Shown piece by piece: positions 40,151 to 51,655 of a DNA stretch of 64,000 nt. This DNA is from Mucidula mucida. Taxonomy: Eukaryota > Basidiomycota > Agaricomycetes > Agaricales > Physalacriaceae. The DNA is taken from NCBI GenBank assembly GCA_015501055.1, contig JADNYV010000201.1, positions 1-64,000 of the forward strand. Reading direction: 5' to 3'. Below the pieces are notes generated by a model. It saw nothing but the letters and a program-made list of their open reading frames with translations, was not told where the DNA came from and searched no databases. A program made the position numbers and the translations under genes. How positions within the stretch are numbered: position 1 is the stretch's first letter; each line of letters begins with the position of its first letter.

Positions 40151-43113
40151 TTAAATTGACGGCTGGCCCCCATCGTCGTCATCATCTTCGGTGATGGCAT
40201 CCCATGCAGTGGCGGCGATAATCTCCTCGTTGGAGAGGCCATGAGTAGCAAGAGGTTGGGCGCCGCTGAAATGGGATCAGTCGCCGATCAAGAAATAGAC
40301 AAACACACACGTTGCAGCTTGGAATAAATCATGAGTAAGGCGGTGGTAGTACAAGGGCTTGCGGTCCTTGAGCGCATTGAGCATTACCAAATGGCTCCTG
40401 AAAGCTCCTTCAACGTTATTACCCGAGAAGTGGTCCTTCGAGTTGCGGGACCACTCCATCAAGACGGCATGGATCTGCAAATGTATGAGTAGGGTGAGCA
40501 TGAAACAGTTGTACACTTACCGCGGTCACGACGAGAGCTAACATGAGAGCTGGAACCTCTCGTTCTTGTGCGCGAGGTCCTTCCATGTACGTCGACGTCA
40601 GACTGTCAGCATATTTGTTCAACGGCGATGTCGCGTTCTTTGCGAGAGTAGCCGTAACCATCGTCTGCACAACATGAGCACGGTACGGTTGCGCCGGGTT
40701 GGCATTTCCCTGAGTAAGAATTGAGTACGCATGCGAGGCAGCAAACACAACGTACCGATTCCTGATGACTTCCACAATGATAGGTGAGGTCGTCGATCAT
40801 GGAGCGAGCGCGAGCGCGACCGGCGTCCGTCTTGGTAAGTTGAAGCTCGGTGGGAACAACAGTGATTGCAGCCTCCTTAAACGTCGAACGAAAGGCAATG
40901 AGACGTTGAACAATCTGATAGACAGTCAGCAGCGAATGTCAGTGCAAACAGAGACCTACATAGGTGACGAGGGGGCCGGAATATGTCGCCTCATCATCCT
41001 CCCGGATTCTGGTGGCTAGATCGTGCGGACCGGTATCGAGACCGTCTTCCGCAGCAGTCACCAAGAGGGCATCCATGGCGATAGCCTCCAGACCACCAGA
41101 AGAGAACGGCTGTGGGTCAGTGTCAGCGTTGCGACCCAGAAGCGTGGCAAGAGCACGGTCTATGGAGCGACCGATAAACCGGTCCATGGCCTTGCTCTGA
41201 CTCTTCTTTCCAATTGTGTACCGGCTGCCTAAACCTTGCTTCTCAACAACAAGATGCGTGTGAGCGAGCCATCCACCTATCATTTGAGGGGAAGTGGGCG
41301 GGTCATCCTTGACAGTGGTTGGCGTAGCTCGGACATGAGCAGCGCGCGCGACGGGGGCAATGGAAGCGGCAGACGTAACGGAAGTGTGAGCTACGGCGGT
41401 CAGAGCATGATCAGAAGACGTCGTCTGGGCGGGGGCCTTGCGGTAGACAGGGCCAGGAGGATCGTTGGCAGGAAATTCGGCGTGCTTCAGAGAAGGCTGA
41501 ATCAGTAAGAAGGCTGGCAAGACGGAAAACTCACCTCGCGTTGAAGAATACTCTGATTTCCAAGCTTAGGGACCTTACGGCGCTGAGGTGCCTCGTCCTC
41601 ATTGCGGATTTGTGCAGCCGCACGTTGGTTGAGTTCCTCCTAAAATTGAGTGAATGTCTGTTTAGTACAAGAAAAAGGATACAGACCTCCAATGCTTTCA
41701 CCATATCTCTAGGTAAATCATCCCCGTCGAGGTCGAATCCACCGCGCGCGAAAAGGTCTAACAATTCGGCGCCGCCGATATCGAGGTCGAGGTCAAGAAC
41801 CGACGAGTTTCTTTTGGCGTCGTTGTTGTTAGCCGTGTTGTCGGCGTCTCTGTCGTCAATATCCTCGTCGGAGAGGTGGCGGTTTACGTCGAAAGAGCTC
41901 GCGGACGAGGCCTTTGAACGATAGTTGGCGAAGGCACGGGCACGCTGCTCAGCGTAGTCGTCGTTGTCGTCGTCTTGGTGGTTTGAGTAAGAGTCATGGT
42001 GGTTTGAGTAAGAGTCAACTGTCCGATCAATTAGTAATCAAATCTCTTTTCAACCACAACTCCCACGTACCGTCCATCGACCTGCGGCTGGACTTGCGAC
42101 TAGCGGGATGTTCGATGACGACGGCGCCCTGGAAGTACGTTGTGAAGTAATTGACGCGTGAAAGTTCGGTTGCTGACCTCGCTAAACAAGTCCTTCGCCT
42201 CGATCGCGGCGGCACGCTCTTTCTGACCAAGAGTGTGCGCTTCTGGCAAATCGTCGTCGTCGCTGTAGTCCAACGCACCGGGTGCCAGCACCTTATTATC
42301 CTCATCGCTCTCCGACTCCTCCGCTGCGGCTGCGCGCATAGCTGCCTTCTTCTTGATGGCCTCAACGCGGTCTCGGACGTCCTGAGCAACTGTGGATGGC
42401 TTGACTGTTAAAGGTTGGTCAATATTTGCACAGAGTAGAATGTTTCTGCTCACCTTGAGGCTCCCTAGGATCGGCATCTTCTGGACCGTCCATAGCTGGC
42501 GACTTGAAAGTGTTATGGGCATCCGAGTCTGGGAACGTTAGTGAGGAATTTACGCAGTGAAATACTCGAGCTCACCTTTTGCAACAGACTCATCGGATAC
42601 CTTAGCCTTTTTCCTCAAGGACTGTAGTGCCCTTTGAAGGTAATTGTTCTTTGCTACAAAGAAGGTAAGTGCGACATCTCTCGCCATATTTGCCGACAAC
42701 TCACTTGAGACCACAGATTCCTTATTTGATTCCAAAGACGACGTATCGGATGCTTTGCGCTTCTTCGACGAGAGCTTCTTAACTGCCGAAGTTGCGACTA
42801 TGCAGACAAACAGGTAAGCGCGCCGAAGTCAATGATTGTGAAGTAGTGATTAACCTGAACCCAAGGAGCCCGCCTTGGACACAATGGATGCTGCATCGCC
42901 GACGATGTTGTGCTGTTTCTTCTTGTATGCCTCCCATGCGTTCGACGCCTTCGATTTAGAGGCACGCGAGGCTACCAAACGATTAGCGGTGGCATGCATA
43001 ATGGTGTCTCAGTACTCACGACGTTGTGACTCCGGCGCATCATCTGTGTCAGCGACTACCTTCTTACGCGGTTTGACAGCCGCGGCAAGTGCTTTCAAGC
43101 TCGTCTTGGCCAT
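40151..43113 (-). CDS. DUF6532-like protein, many exons
   Basis: The start is at 43113 (MAKTSLKALAAAVKPRKK) and the stop TAA at 40151-40153. At least ten exons with introns of about 45-65 bp can be followed. The N-terminal half is charged and disordered, with a basic KKLSSKKRKASD patch that may be a nuclear signal, DVRDRVEAIKKKAAMRAAAAEE, DYSDDDDLPE and a DDNDDYAEQRARAFANYRSK segment. The C-terminal half is helical: QRLIAFRSTFKEAA, RARARSMIDDL, NKYADSLTSTYM, EVPALMLALVVTAIHAVLMEWSR, then HFSGN..FRSHLVMLNALKDRKPLYYHRLTHDLF. This closing pattern is how I recognise DUF6532, an uncharacterised Agaricomycete domain. It ends in an acidic EDDDDDGG tail. It is divergent from the Plavaka gene, with 290 bp between the starts, so a shared promoter or one transposon is plausible. 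Confidence 0.7.
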
Positions 43114-43403
43114 GATCGAAATAGTTATGAGTTTAGGTTGAGGAAGTGGCGATAATAGCTAGAAAAACCTGCTTTTATTCTCGGATGTGCTGAGGTCGCG
43201 CCTCTTGAGCCCTGGTTGCGCCTCTTGCTCCAGTACACTGGCCACGCCTCCACCTCTTAGCCCTCGCAACGCGAGAGCAAACTAGGCAAGTCGCGATTTT
43301 ACTCAATTTATTCGCGCAGCTCACCGTGAGCAGTAATAGCCCACCTTACGTTTCTTCATGTGTGATACGACGTGCACCTATTCATTCTTTGCTTCGCTCC
43401 ATC
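43114..43403. promoter_or_regulatory. Divergent intergenic region (DUF6532-like / Plavaka)
   Basis: 290 bp between two ATGs facing away from each other, with a GCGCCTCTTG tandem near 43197-43230 and no ORF. Likely a bidirectional promoter; no defined element recognised. Confidence 0.5.
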
Positions 43404-46400
43404 ATGGCCCCCAATACGACTGCACGTTCCAGCTTCGTCTGCGCCGCGTGCGACAAGGATTTCCAGCGTGAGAATAATCTCAGGCAACACTGGATGAAGA
43501 CTCGTGATGCCGCCTGCGTCGCGGCAGGTGCTTCTGTCAAGGCTCACCTGCGACAAGGAGCTCATCTTCCTCGACAAAACCCGCCATCTCCTTCGCGTTC
43601 TTCCTCCTCTCATCATTCATCATCCCAATTGCCAGACAAACAGTCGCCACAACCGTTCGCCGGAGATATCTTCGGCGCTTCTAGCGACTACTCAGAAGAG
43701 GACTTTCCCGGTCTCGACAAGGAGCACACCTCAGAACCGCCATCAGATTCAGATTCTGAGGAGAACGACGCGGGTGACGCGTCTACTCAGCCTGGTTGGG
43801 AACCCCCTCGTCGGACAACCATGGAGGAAGTTCCCGATGAAGACGATAAAATGGATGTTGACATTCCGCCGCCCCGTGTCTCTACTCCGCCCCCTCTTCA
43901 GCCTCCTCCTGCACCTCAGCAGGTACCTGACACTGCTGATCCTGCTGCCAAGGCTCGTCTTGCATCAGTGCACGTCACACATTTCGGGGGGAAGGCAGGT
44001 GCCCCAATTCCAGACACTCCAGTAACTCCCAACGCCTATCTGTTGTACGAGGCGGCATTGCGCGGTGGAACCGACAAGCCACGTCCTGGGAAATACGGGC
44101 CGTTCTCAAGCAAAATGCAATGGAAGATTGCGGAGTGGGCAAAGCTGGATGGCCCAAGCGCGTCGTCGTTCACGCGTCTGCTATCAATCCATGAGGTTTG
44201 TCATTAGAGTGTCGTTTCTTTCTTTCAATTCTAATCATGTGCAGGTTACGGAGCGTCTTGACCTCTCGTTCAAGAACACCACCCAACTCAACGACATCAT
44301 CGACAAGAAACTGCCTTGTCTGCGTCCCAAGTTTATTTCTGAGGAGATCGTAATTGCGGACCGCTCGTTTGATGTTTACCGACGCGATATAATTGCGTGT
44401 GTTTGCGCTCTATATGGTGATCCCAAGCATAACGAGTACCTCTGTTTCGCGCCCGAGCGACATTACGCCGATGAGGATAAGACTCAACGTCTTTACCATG
44501 ACTTCCATACCGGACGCTGGTGGTGGGACACACAGGTATGAATTATTGTTCTTTAATGATCTTGTGCTGATTGTATGTTCAGAAAGCCGTTGAAGAGAAG
44601 ACTCCGGGCGCGACTATCATCCCCGTCATTCTGTCTTCCGACAAGACACAGGTTACGCTGTTCCGGAATAAGACTGCGTATCCGGTGTATCTCACCATCG
44701 GCAACCTTCCCAAGGACATTCGCCGTAAGCCCTCTCGCATGGGGCAGGTACTCGTCGCCTATATCCCAACTACGAAGCTGGAGCACATCAAGAACAAGGA
44801 GTCCCGTCGCCGTTCGATGTGCAACCTTTTCCATGCCTGTATGCGGCGTATTCTAATTGGATTGAAGGAGGCTGGTATTAGTGGTGCCGTCATGAGGAGT
44901 GGTGACGGTGTTGCCCGCCGTTGTCACCCCATTTTCGCCGCCTATGTCGGCGACTACCCCGAGCAGGTCTTGGTCACCTGTACGTACACTGGCGAATCCC
45001 CAGTTTGCGAGTGCCCACCTGACGCGCTTGGTGAATTTCCTTGTATGCACAACCCTCGCAACTTCCAGGCTGCCGTTGAGGCTCTCGGCTCCATTGGCGC
45101 TCCCGATTGGGGTACTCGTTGTGCCAACGCGAACATCAAGCCCGTCCAACACCCATTTTGGGAAGATCTTCCTTATGTTGATGTCTTTCGTTCTATTACC
45201 CCGGACATCCTTCACCAGCTTCTTCAAGGGGTTCTGAAGCACCTCATTGGTTGGATCACCGAGGCTGTGGGAGCAGATGAGCTTGATGCTCGTGTTCGTC
45301 GCCTTCCTCTCAACCACGCCATTCGTCCTTTCCTGAAGGGCATTTCTTCGCTCTCCCGTGTGAGCGGAATGGAGCACAAGCAAATCTGCTCATTTCTCCT
45401 CTCCGTCATCGGGGACCTTCCACACACATCTGCGATCACTTATTCCCTTATGCGCGCCACCCGCGGTATCATCGACTTCACCTATCTTTCGCGATATCCT
45501 GTCCACAGCGTCGAAACTCTTAAAGAACTCGAAGCATGTCTTACCGAGTTCCACAACAACAAGCATGTCTTTCTCGATCTTGGGATTCGCGATAATTTTA
45601 ACATTCCCAAGCTCCACTTCCTGAATCACTATGTTCGCGCCATCAAGCTGTACGGTACTGCTGACAACTACAACACTGAGGCTACCGAACGGCTACACAT
45701 TGATTTCGCGAAGGATGCTTATCGGGCCACTAATCGGAAGGACGAGTTCAAGCAGATGACGAAGTGGTTAGAGCGACGCGAGAAGATTATCGCGTTTGGG
45801 CATTATGTTGAGTGGCGGTGTAACGGTGAACCACCTTTCCCATCGACATCATCACGCGAGGCGTTAGCAAAGACGCATATTCGCATATCCTTCGAAGACG
45901 TCTCCTGCCCATACGAGATCAAGATGACGAAGCGACCATCGGAGAAGTCAGTCCTCCTCGACACGATAGAATCCCCTTCCGGCTATGGTGCTACCTTGTT
46001 CACCATCGCACTCGCTCGCTTCATTGTTCAGTTTCGCAATCCTACCCTTCCTCATGCTCATGTTGACGAGGCTGCCCACAACATAGTTCTTCCCTTCCGC
46101 CGTCTCCCCGTCTTTCACCACATCAAGTTTGTCAACACAACATTCTTTGGATCTGAAACACTAGACTCGATCCATGCCTACCCACGGACTATCGGAAAGA
46201 CGGGAAAGGTTACACGGCTGAGTCGGTTTGATACAGCCATGATTCGTGTACGACCCGCTGCCATTGGTAGCACAAGGAAGTTTGATGGTATGATCTGTTC
46301 TCTTCATCCCGGCTCTGGCTGACCATCCATAATAGGTTTACGAGTTGGTCGTGTCTGTGTTGTCTTCTCAATTCCACCTCGTGGCCTCGAGACATTATTT

Positions 46401-46694
46401 CCCATCAATATGCAGCCGCCGGAGCACCTCGCCTATGTGGAGTGGTTTAGCACCTTCGCAGCGCACCCCGAAGCTGCTTCAGGCATGTATCGCCTCAAGC
46501 GCCAGCTTGCGGGCAACGGATCACCTCTCGTGTCGGTTCTGCCCGTTTCCGTGATTCAAAGCAGTGTACACTTATTTCCCAAGTGGGGTCAGACCGTTCC
46601 GGTAGATTGGACAAACGAAAATATACTCGACCGAAGTAGTGCCTTTTTACTCAGTAATTATAAGGATCAACGTACCTTCTTTGAGTACCATTAA
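43404..46694 (+). CDS. Plavaka (CACTA-like) transposase, 1048 aa, four exons
   Basis: Exons 43404-44195, 44245-44535, 44583-46287 and 46336-46694; introns of 49, 47 and 48 bp keep phase. An N-terminal C2H2-like finger (CAACDKDFQRENNLRQHW) is probably the DNA-binding end, followed by a Ser/Pro and acidic linker. The catalytic half shows the Plavaka hallmarks: RWWWDTQ, PVILSSDKTQVTLF, YPVYLTIGNLPK, VLVAYIPTTKLE, DILHQLLQGVLKHLI, TEATERLHIDFAKDAYRATN. Acidic residues in SSDKT, D.LHQ and TEATERLH are candidate DDE positions (inference). Domain order and length are normal for the family, with no stop. An upstream in-frame Met at 43326 is possible; 43404 has the better start context. Confidence 0.9.
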
Positions 46695-46783
46695 TTATTT
46701 CATGCGAAGTGTCAGCTTTTGTTGGGATTAGTTTATGGGGCCTTGTAAGTTTATACTAATCCAGCTCTTCTGCGCGGTTTAAT

Positions 46784-46811
46784 GAAAATAGTGGGATTTC
46801 CGAAAATAGTG
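46784..46811. repeat. Tandem GAAAATAGTG motif, candidate right end of the Plavaka element
   Basis: GAAAATAGTG at 46784-46793 and 46802-46811. Ending in TAGTG, the reverse complement of CACTA, either could be the element terminus. No matching CACTATTTTC was found to the left, so the boundary is unproven. Confidence 0.35.
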
Positions 46812-46899
46812 TGAATTAGCCTCGGATTACTCCCAGAATACCTGGGAGGCTTTTTCCTGATGAGTATGACTGACCAAAAAGTCAATTCTCAAACCTGTA

Positions 46900-47330
46900 G
46901 AACGTGATTTCTAGCCTGCATATTGAGTAGGCGGTGGGTGTCTTTGGAGGACCGATTTGAAGGCAATCCGTAGGTCCCTATGGAGCCAGTTACGCCTGGG
47001 CGCTGGACAAACGGACTCGGAGCGGTGCTGACGTCTGGTAAAAACGCATTACTATGAAGGCGAGTCGGGTCAACATTTTGGCTGAAAATATGACCAGTAC
47101 CGATGGTCACACCATTTCGCTTCCGGAGATGCTGCAGCGCGGCCGTACTACGGTATTGCATTGGCACTGTGCTGCTAGACACGGAAAACCTATGACAAAT
47201 CAGCAGTTGCGTAACGGATTAGTTCAAAGAACGTACAATAGGTACCCATTACGCGCTCGAAGAGAGTTGTAAGAGTGTGCAAGGATATTTGAGGGGTGAT
47301 GGTGGATGCCGAATGATCAAGATACATACA
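46900..47330. repeat. Upstream repeat of F-box cluster, unit 1
   Basis: Matches 50975-51370 in the same orientation (ACCGATTTGAAGG.AATCCGTAGG, GGCGAGTCG..AACATTTTGGCTG). It lies 0.4-0.8 kb upstream of the F-box gene at 47729, as its partner does for the gene at 51656. Confidence 0.65.
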
Positions 47331-47728
47331 TCTCTTTAATCTTGTTTTCTGACCACCATCGGCATACCGAGCGCTCTATGAGATATCTTTGCAGACACTC
47401 AGTCACTGGGTCGAAATCGGGTCTCGCCCGCCATAACATTTCCACACATGGCCGTTCCTCAATGAGACCTTGCTCTGTTTCTACCTACCTACCATCATCA
47501 TCGAACCGACAACTCAATATCTTTGGGCGCGTACTTAACGAAACACTTTTTGTATCCTCTATAGCAGCAGTTTGACCTGTGCGTGTCCTCTTTCCTTTCT
47601 TTGCCGAGTCCACCAATAATCTGTTCATAGCGCTAGACATTCTTGTCTACAGTCTGTCTCTTTGTGCGCCGGTACGCCTTTGAATCACATTGACAATCAA
47701 CGCCGACGTATTCTATTAGTACTCCGTA

Positions 47729-48980
47729 ATGCCACACACGCCTTTTCCACCCGAACTTGTCGACCTGATTCTCCAACATCTTTCCGGTGATACATATACT
47801 CTGCGGAGATGCGCCTTGGTATCGCGGACATGGGCGGGGTTCAGTCAGCTCATTCTATTTCGCGACGCCCAGCTGGATATCCGCACCTCCAAGAAGATGG
47901 CCAAACTGCTTGACGACCTCACATCCACGCCCCATCTCCAAACACTCGTCCGCGCCGTGGCAGTCCCGGAACGCTGCAGTGATGATGCTATTCCCTCGCC
48001 TGTGCACATGTCTCGCATTGCATCTGTGCTTTCCCTTCTTCCCAATCTTACAAAATTCGTGATTCGCGAGTACGTTGGCGCCGACGACCAAGTTGCCATC
48101 CAGTCGTTTCTTGACCTGATCCCAAATGTCTTGGGGAACGCGCCTCTTGTCGAGCTTGATATCGTCATATATTCCTTTGAAGCCTTTCAACATCTCTTCG
48201 GGATTCTAGCAGGGACGAACGTCAAGCGGGTCACTTTGTCAGGCACAGTTCGCTGTCGTCAAGTGAATTTGGAGGCGACACGCCAGCGCTTGTGCATTCC
48301 CTCGCTTGAATACATCCGTTTCAAAGTTTACGGCGATCTACGGGAGGAATTCCACCATTGCCTCGTCCATGATTTTGACATTCCAAACCTGAAGCAGTGC
48401 GAGTTTGGCATGGATTCTCCAGATCAGTTGCTGGATTGGCAGGGCACACTGCGTCAAGGATTTCCTCCAGTTGGGGTGGTCAAATTGGAACTAGGCTTTT
48501 GTACGTTGTCATTGTTGACTAATCCATTCTTTGGGTCTAACTACGGCTTCAGGCATTCCCTGGTCTCTACCGTTCATTCAAGATCCTCCCGACCAAAACG
48601 AATTTCGCCCTGTTACCCACCCCATCGCGCTTACTGGTGTCTACTTTCATCATGTGCATCTGAAGGCCAACTCGGTCTCAGTCAGAGAGACACGCCTGTT
48701 CATCAACTGGTGGTCTTCTACGTTTCGCGCCCTATCCACCGACTCGAATACGACGATACATTTTACGGAGCTTACGTTCACGTTTACTGTATTTAAAGAC
48801 TTTGATGCTCTCAAATCAGCGTGCCAGTCGCTCGATGATAGTCTAGCGCATCCGATGTTTAGCGCCGTTCGACAGATCCGTTTCAAGAATAGCAACGGGT
48901 TTATTTCCGAGGCTGTCGCCGCCAAAATACGCCTTGCCTTGCCTCAAATGGCAAGTCGCGGTGTTCTCTCTTTGGTCTAG
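47729..48980 (+). CDS. F-box/LRR-like protein, 399 aa, two exons
   Basis: Exon 1 is 47729-48500, the intron 48501-48552 (52 bp, phase 1), exon 2 48553-48980. The N-terminus is a compact F-box: PFPPELVDLILQHL, RRCALVSRTWAGFSQ, LILFRDAQLDI (residues about 4-52). It should bind Skp1 in an SCF ubiquitin ligase (family knowledge). The rest is leucine-rich with degenerate repeats: HLQTLVRAV, LPNLTKFVI, APLVELDIVIYSFEAFQHL, IPSLEYIRFKVY, IPNLKQCEF, FTELTFTFTVFKDFDAL and LPQMASRGVLSLV at the end. This region probably selects the substrate, which is unknown. Paralogues are at 51656 (intact) and 32.9-33.7 kb (broken). Confidence 0.85.
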
Positions 48981-50974
48981 GGTGGCCTGGTTGGGAATAA
49001 TGAACGAGGACGAACAGTTCTTACAGTACGAAGTATAATGGACAGTGTGACCTCCTTGTAATAACAGCTTATCTAGAGCGAAAATAGATCTGGTAATGGA
49101 GAAGTGTGGCGTAGTAACAATCTTCAGGCAGGGACACGTCTTTATATTGATTGCATGCACCTAATAAACGGTTGCCCACTCATTACCGCTCATGGGCATC
49201 TCCAACGAGTCCAACACGATACGCATCTCTGAAAGGATCAACTTCAAGTTCCGGACTATGAGAATGAATGTATGGTACGATATCTGGGTGCAGATCGAAG
49301 CGTAAGGTAAGATGAAGGATGGAATCTCGGAGATGTGAGCCAATCCAAGTCCGTCCTGGGAGAAACAGCTCTTGTGGCAGGTGGTCGCAACAAGGATATC
49401 CGAACGCGAACCTCGAGTTCTCAACCCAAGAAAGTTGCAGGATCTTGCTCCTATGAACGAATCGGCGTCAGTACCAAGACAGAACAAGTAAATATTACCA
49501 GGTGCGTACGGCAGTGCTACTATTAAACAAATAACTCCGTTCCTTTGAATTAGTTGTTCGGCGGCGCTCCAGCCAGCCTCGTTTCGTTGTGCAGCGCGCT
49601 CTATACAATCAGTCCGTCATTCACCGCGCCGCGACTCTTGGACGTGTTCGAAAACATGCACAACAACTCACGAGTTGAATAGTCGGGCGACGTAGAAAAT
49701 GAGACGCTACATACGAGAATGTTCGGTGATCAGTCCTCGTAAGAGGGAGAAGGAGAGATTCGGCTCTTAGAGATTTAATCCAAAAGCTGATGACCAGAGA
49801 TGGCAGTTTCTGGGTAGTTTGTCAGAGATGTGTTCATCTTGTCAACACAAGTGACCAGGTTTGTCCACAAGGTGTCTTCACGTACGTAGTAAGTAGTACG
49901 TTCGCTTTGTAGAACAGGGAGTAGACAAAATAATCTACCACTTGATGCGGCGGCGGCTTGTCTTGGCGCACAGGCTAGCGGTCACACTTATTGTGTTCAG
50001 AGCAAGAAGAGCGTCAAATCATCATGTTTATTCGTCCCCCTGGGAATTGTACGTTTTCCTCTCCATCACAAAGGACGAGTACAGATCAAGATGACTGCCG
50101 GCGGGACACTGTTCAGTCAGGCGTCTTCTCTGATCCATCGCCCCAAGGATAACAGTAGGAACTGTAGAAGGCACTTTAGTATGGGCCAGAAGCATCTCCA
50201 CAGCAAGACTGACCAAAAAGTCAATTATGAAAATATTGATACTCCACAGAACGTCCTTGCTAGGCGGGCGCTTCGTCCATTCGATGTAAAGATGTCAAAA
50301 TGGAACGAATTAACGGATGCCCTACCCAGACTGATGAGTGAGTTTCGATAACATGCCAGCTAGAACGCTTTCATTGAGCTGGCCCGTAGAACGAGGGGCT
50401 TCAAGCGGACTTTTTCGACCGACGAACTCGATCGACTGCTGATGCAAGGCCCGGCATCTTCGCACGAACTGGAAACCAGATCAAGGCGCATCGAGCGCGC
50501 CACGAAGAGAGGGTATAGGACGGCGTAGGTTGTCTAGCACGCACATGTTCGGCAATAGAGGTGCCTGGACATTCCTTGGAAAGCGATGGGTTCATGTACA
50601 ACGCGACTGGCGTCGAAGAATAGGGTCTTTTCGGAAGATACTCATCCTGTCGTGACCTTAGTATCTGCAGATCGAGTTGTAAAAAGTACTATAGACCCAC
50701 CATTTTCATATCCCTCTTCAGCCGCTACATCTTTCTATTCAATTCTTTATCGCGCCAGTCCGAGGCTAACTTGTCGTCGAAGCAGCTCATGTCCATGGAT
50801 GTGAGCCATACAGGACTTCGGCTAACACGCCTCCAACTAAGCCCTCTCGGAAAGGCCCACTTGCTTCTTTGCCTCAAGAAACTTGACGTCCTCCCGCCCG
50901 CCGTAGACAATCCTTTGGTTTTCGCATTCTCGGACCTCGGTCATCGCTCCCATCCTTGGCAATATGGCGGTGCT
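48981..50974. other. Intergenic region between the two F-box genes
   Basis: No supported gene. The 108-aa minus frame at 49487-49161 ends in a plausible stretch (LKLILSEMRIVLDSLEMP) but has no start context or domain. 49780-50115 matches 59845-60190 (shared CTTGTCAAC..A.GTGACCAGG block). A GACTGACCAAAAAGTCAATT string at about 50207 also occurs at about 46868. Confidence 0.4.
49780..50115. repeat. Dispersed repeat, copy 1
   Basis: Aligns with 59845-60190 in the same orientation: AAAAGCTGATGACC/AAAAAGCTAATGAC, CATCTTGTCAACACAAGTGACCAGG against CTATCTTGTCAACTCAGGTGACCAGG (broken into short matches), and CCTCTCCAT further on. No coding role seen. Confidence 0.55.
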
Positions 50975-51370
50975 GCACGATGAGTAGGCGCCGGTGGATG
51001 TCTTTAGAGGACCGATTTGAAGGTAATCCGTAGGTCATGGTGCGCCGGGGGCTTTGGATAAAGTGATTTGAAGCGGTGTTCACCTCTGGTAAAACGTGTT
51101 ATAAAGGCGAGTCGAGGAAACATTTTGGCTGCAAAGACATACCGGGGTACCCAGTACAATGGTGACCGGTTCGTTGTTCAAGAATTAACACCCTTGTTAT
51201 GCTTCCGGAAATGCTGAGGCGGGTCCGTACTGGAGCTTGTAGATTGGAAAACGTCGAGGGAACATTCTGGGACAGAATCAAAAAATGTATAAGAATTTAT
51301 GCACATAACGCACGTTAGATACAGAGAGCAGATTGCTAGAGTGTTTGAGCGTATTTGAGTGATATGAAGG
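50975..51370. repeat. Upstream repeat of F-box cluster, unit 2
   Basis: Partner of 46900-47330; lies upstream of the F-box gene at 51656. Together they indicate a tandem duplication of promoter plus gene. Confidence 0.65.
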
Positions 51371-51655
51371 ATAATGATGGTGGTTGCCGATCAAGTTGTG
51401 GCTTGCCTTCTGACCCAACTTCAAGGTATGATTCATTTCCTCATCCGCTGTCTAGGGCATACATCAAACAGCTTGATATTCTTTCTAGGTGCACACAAGA
51501 CAGAGTCTTGACTTTTCCTTGTGACTTCCCGGTTTCTAGAAAAGAACTCAAACACATTTGGCGGTCGAATCTACTTCCTTGTGGACAAGAGGACTCTTTC
51601 ACGCACAATACCAAGCAGTCCTGGCCCACCAAGCCATAGCTGGTCTGCTTCTGCG

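Noticed and set aside
44553..45629. Minus-strand frames of 60-176 aa across the Plavaka gene
   Set aside because: Antisense shadows of a clearly spliced transposase.
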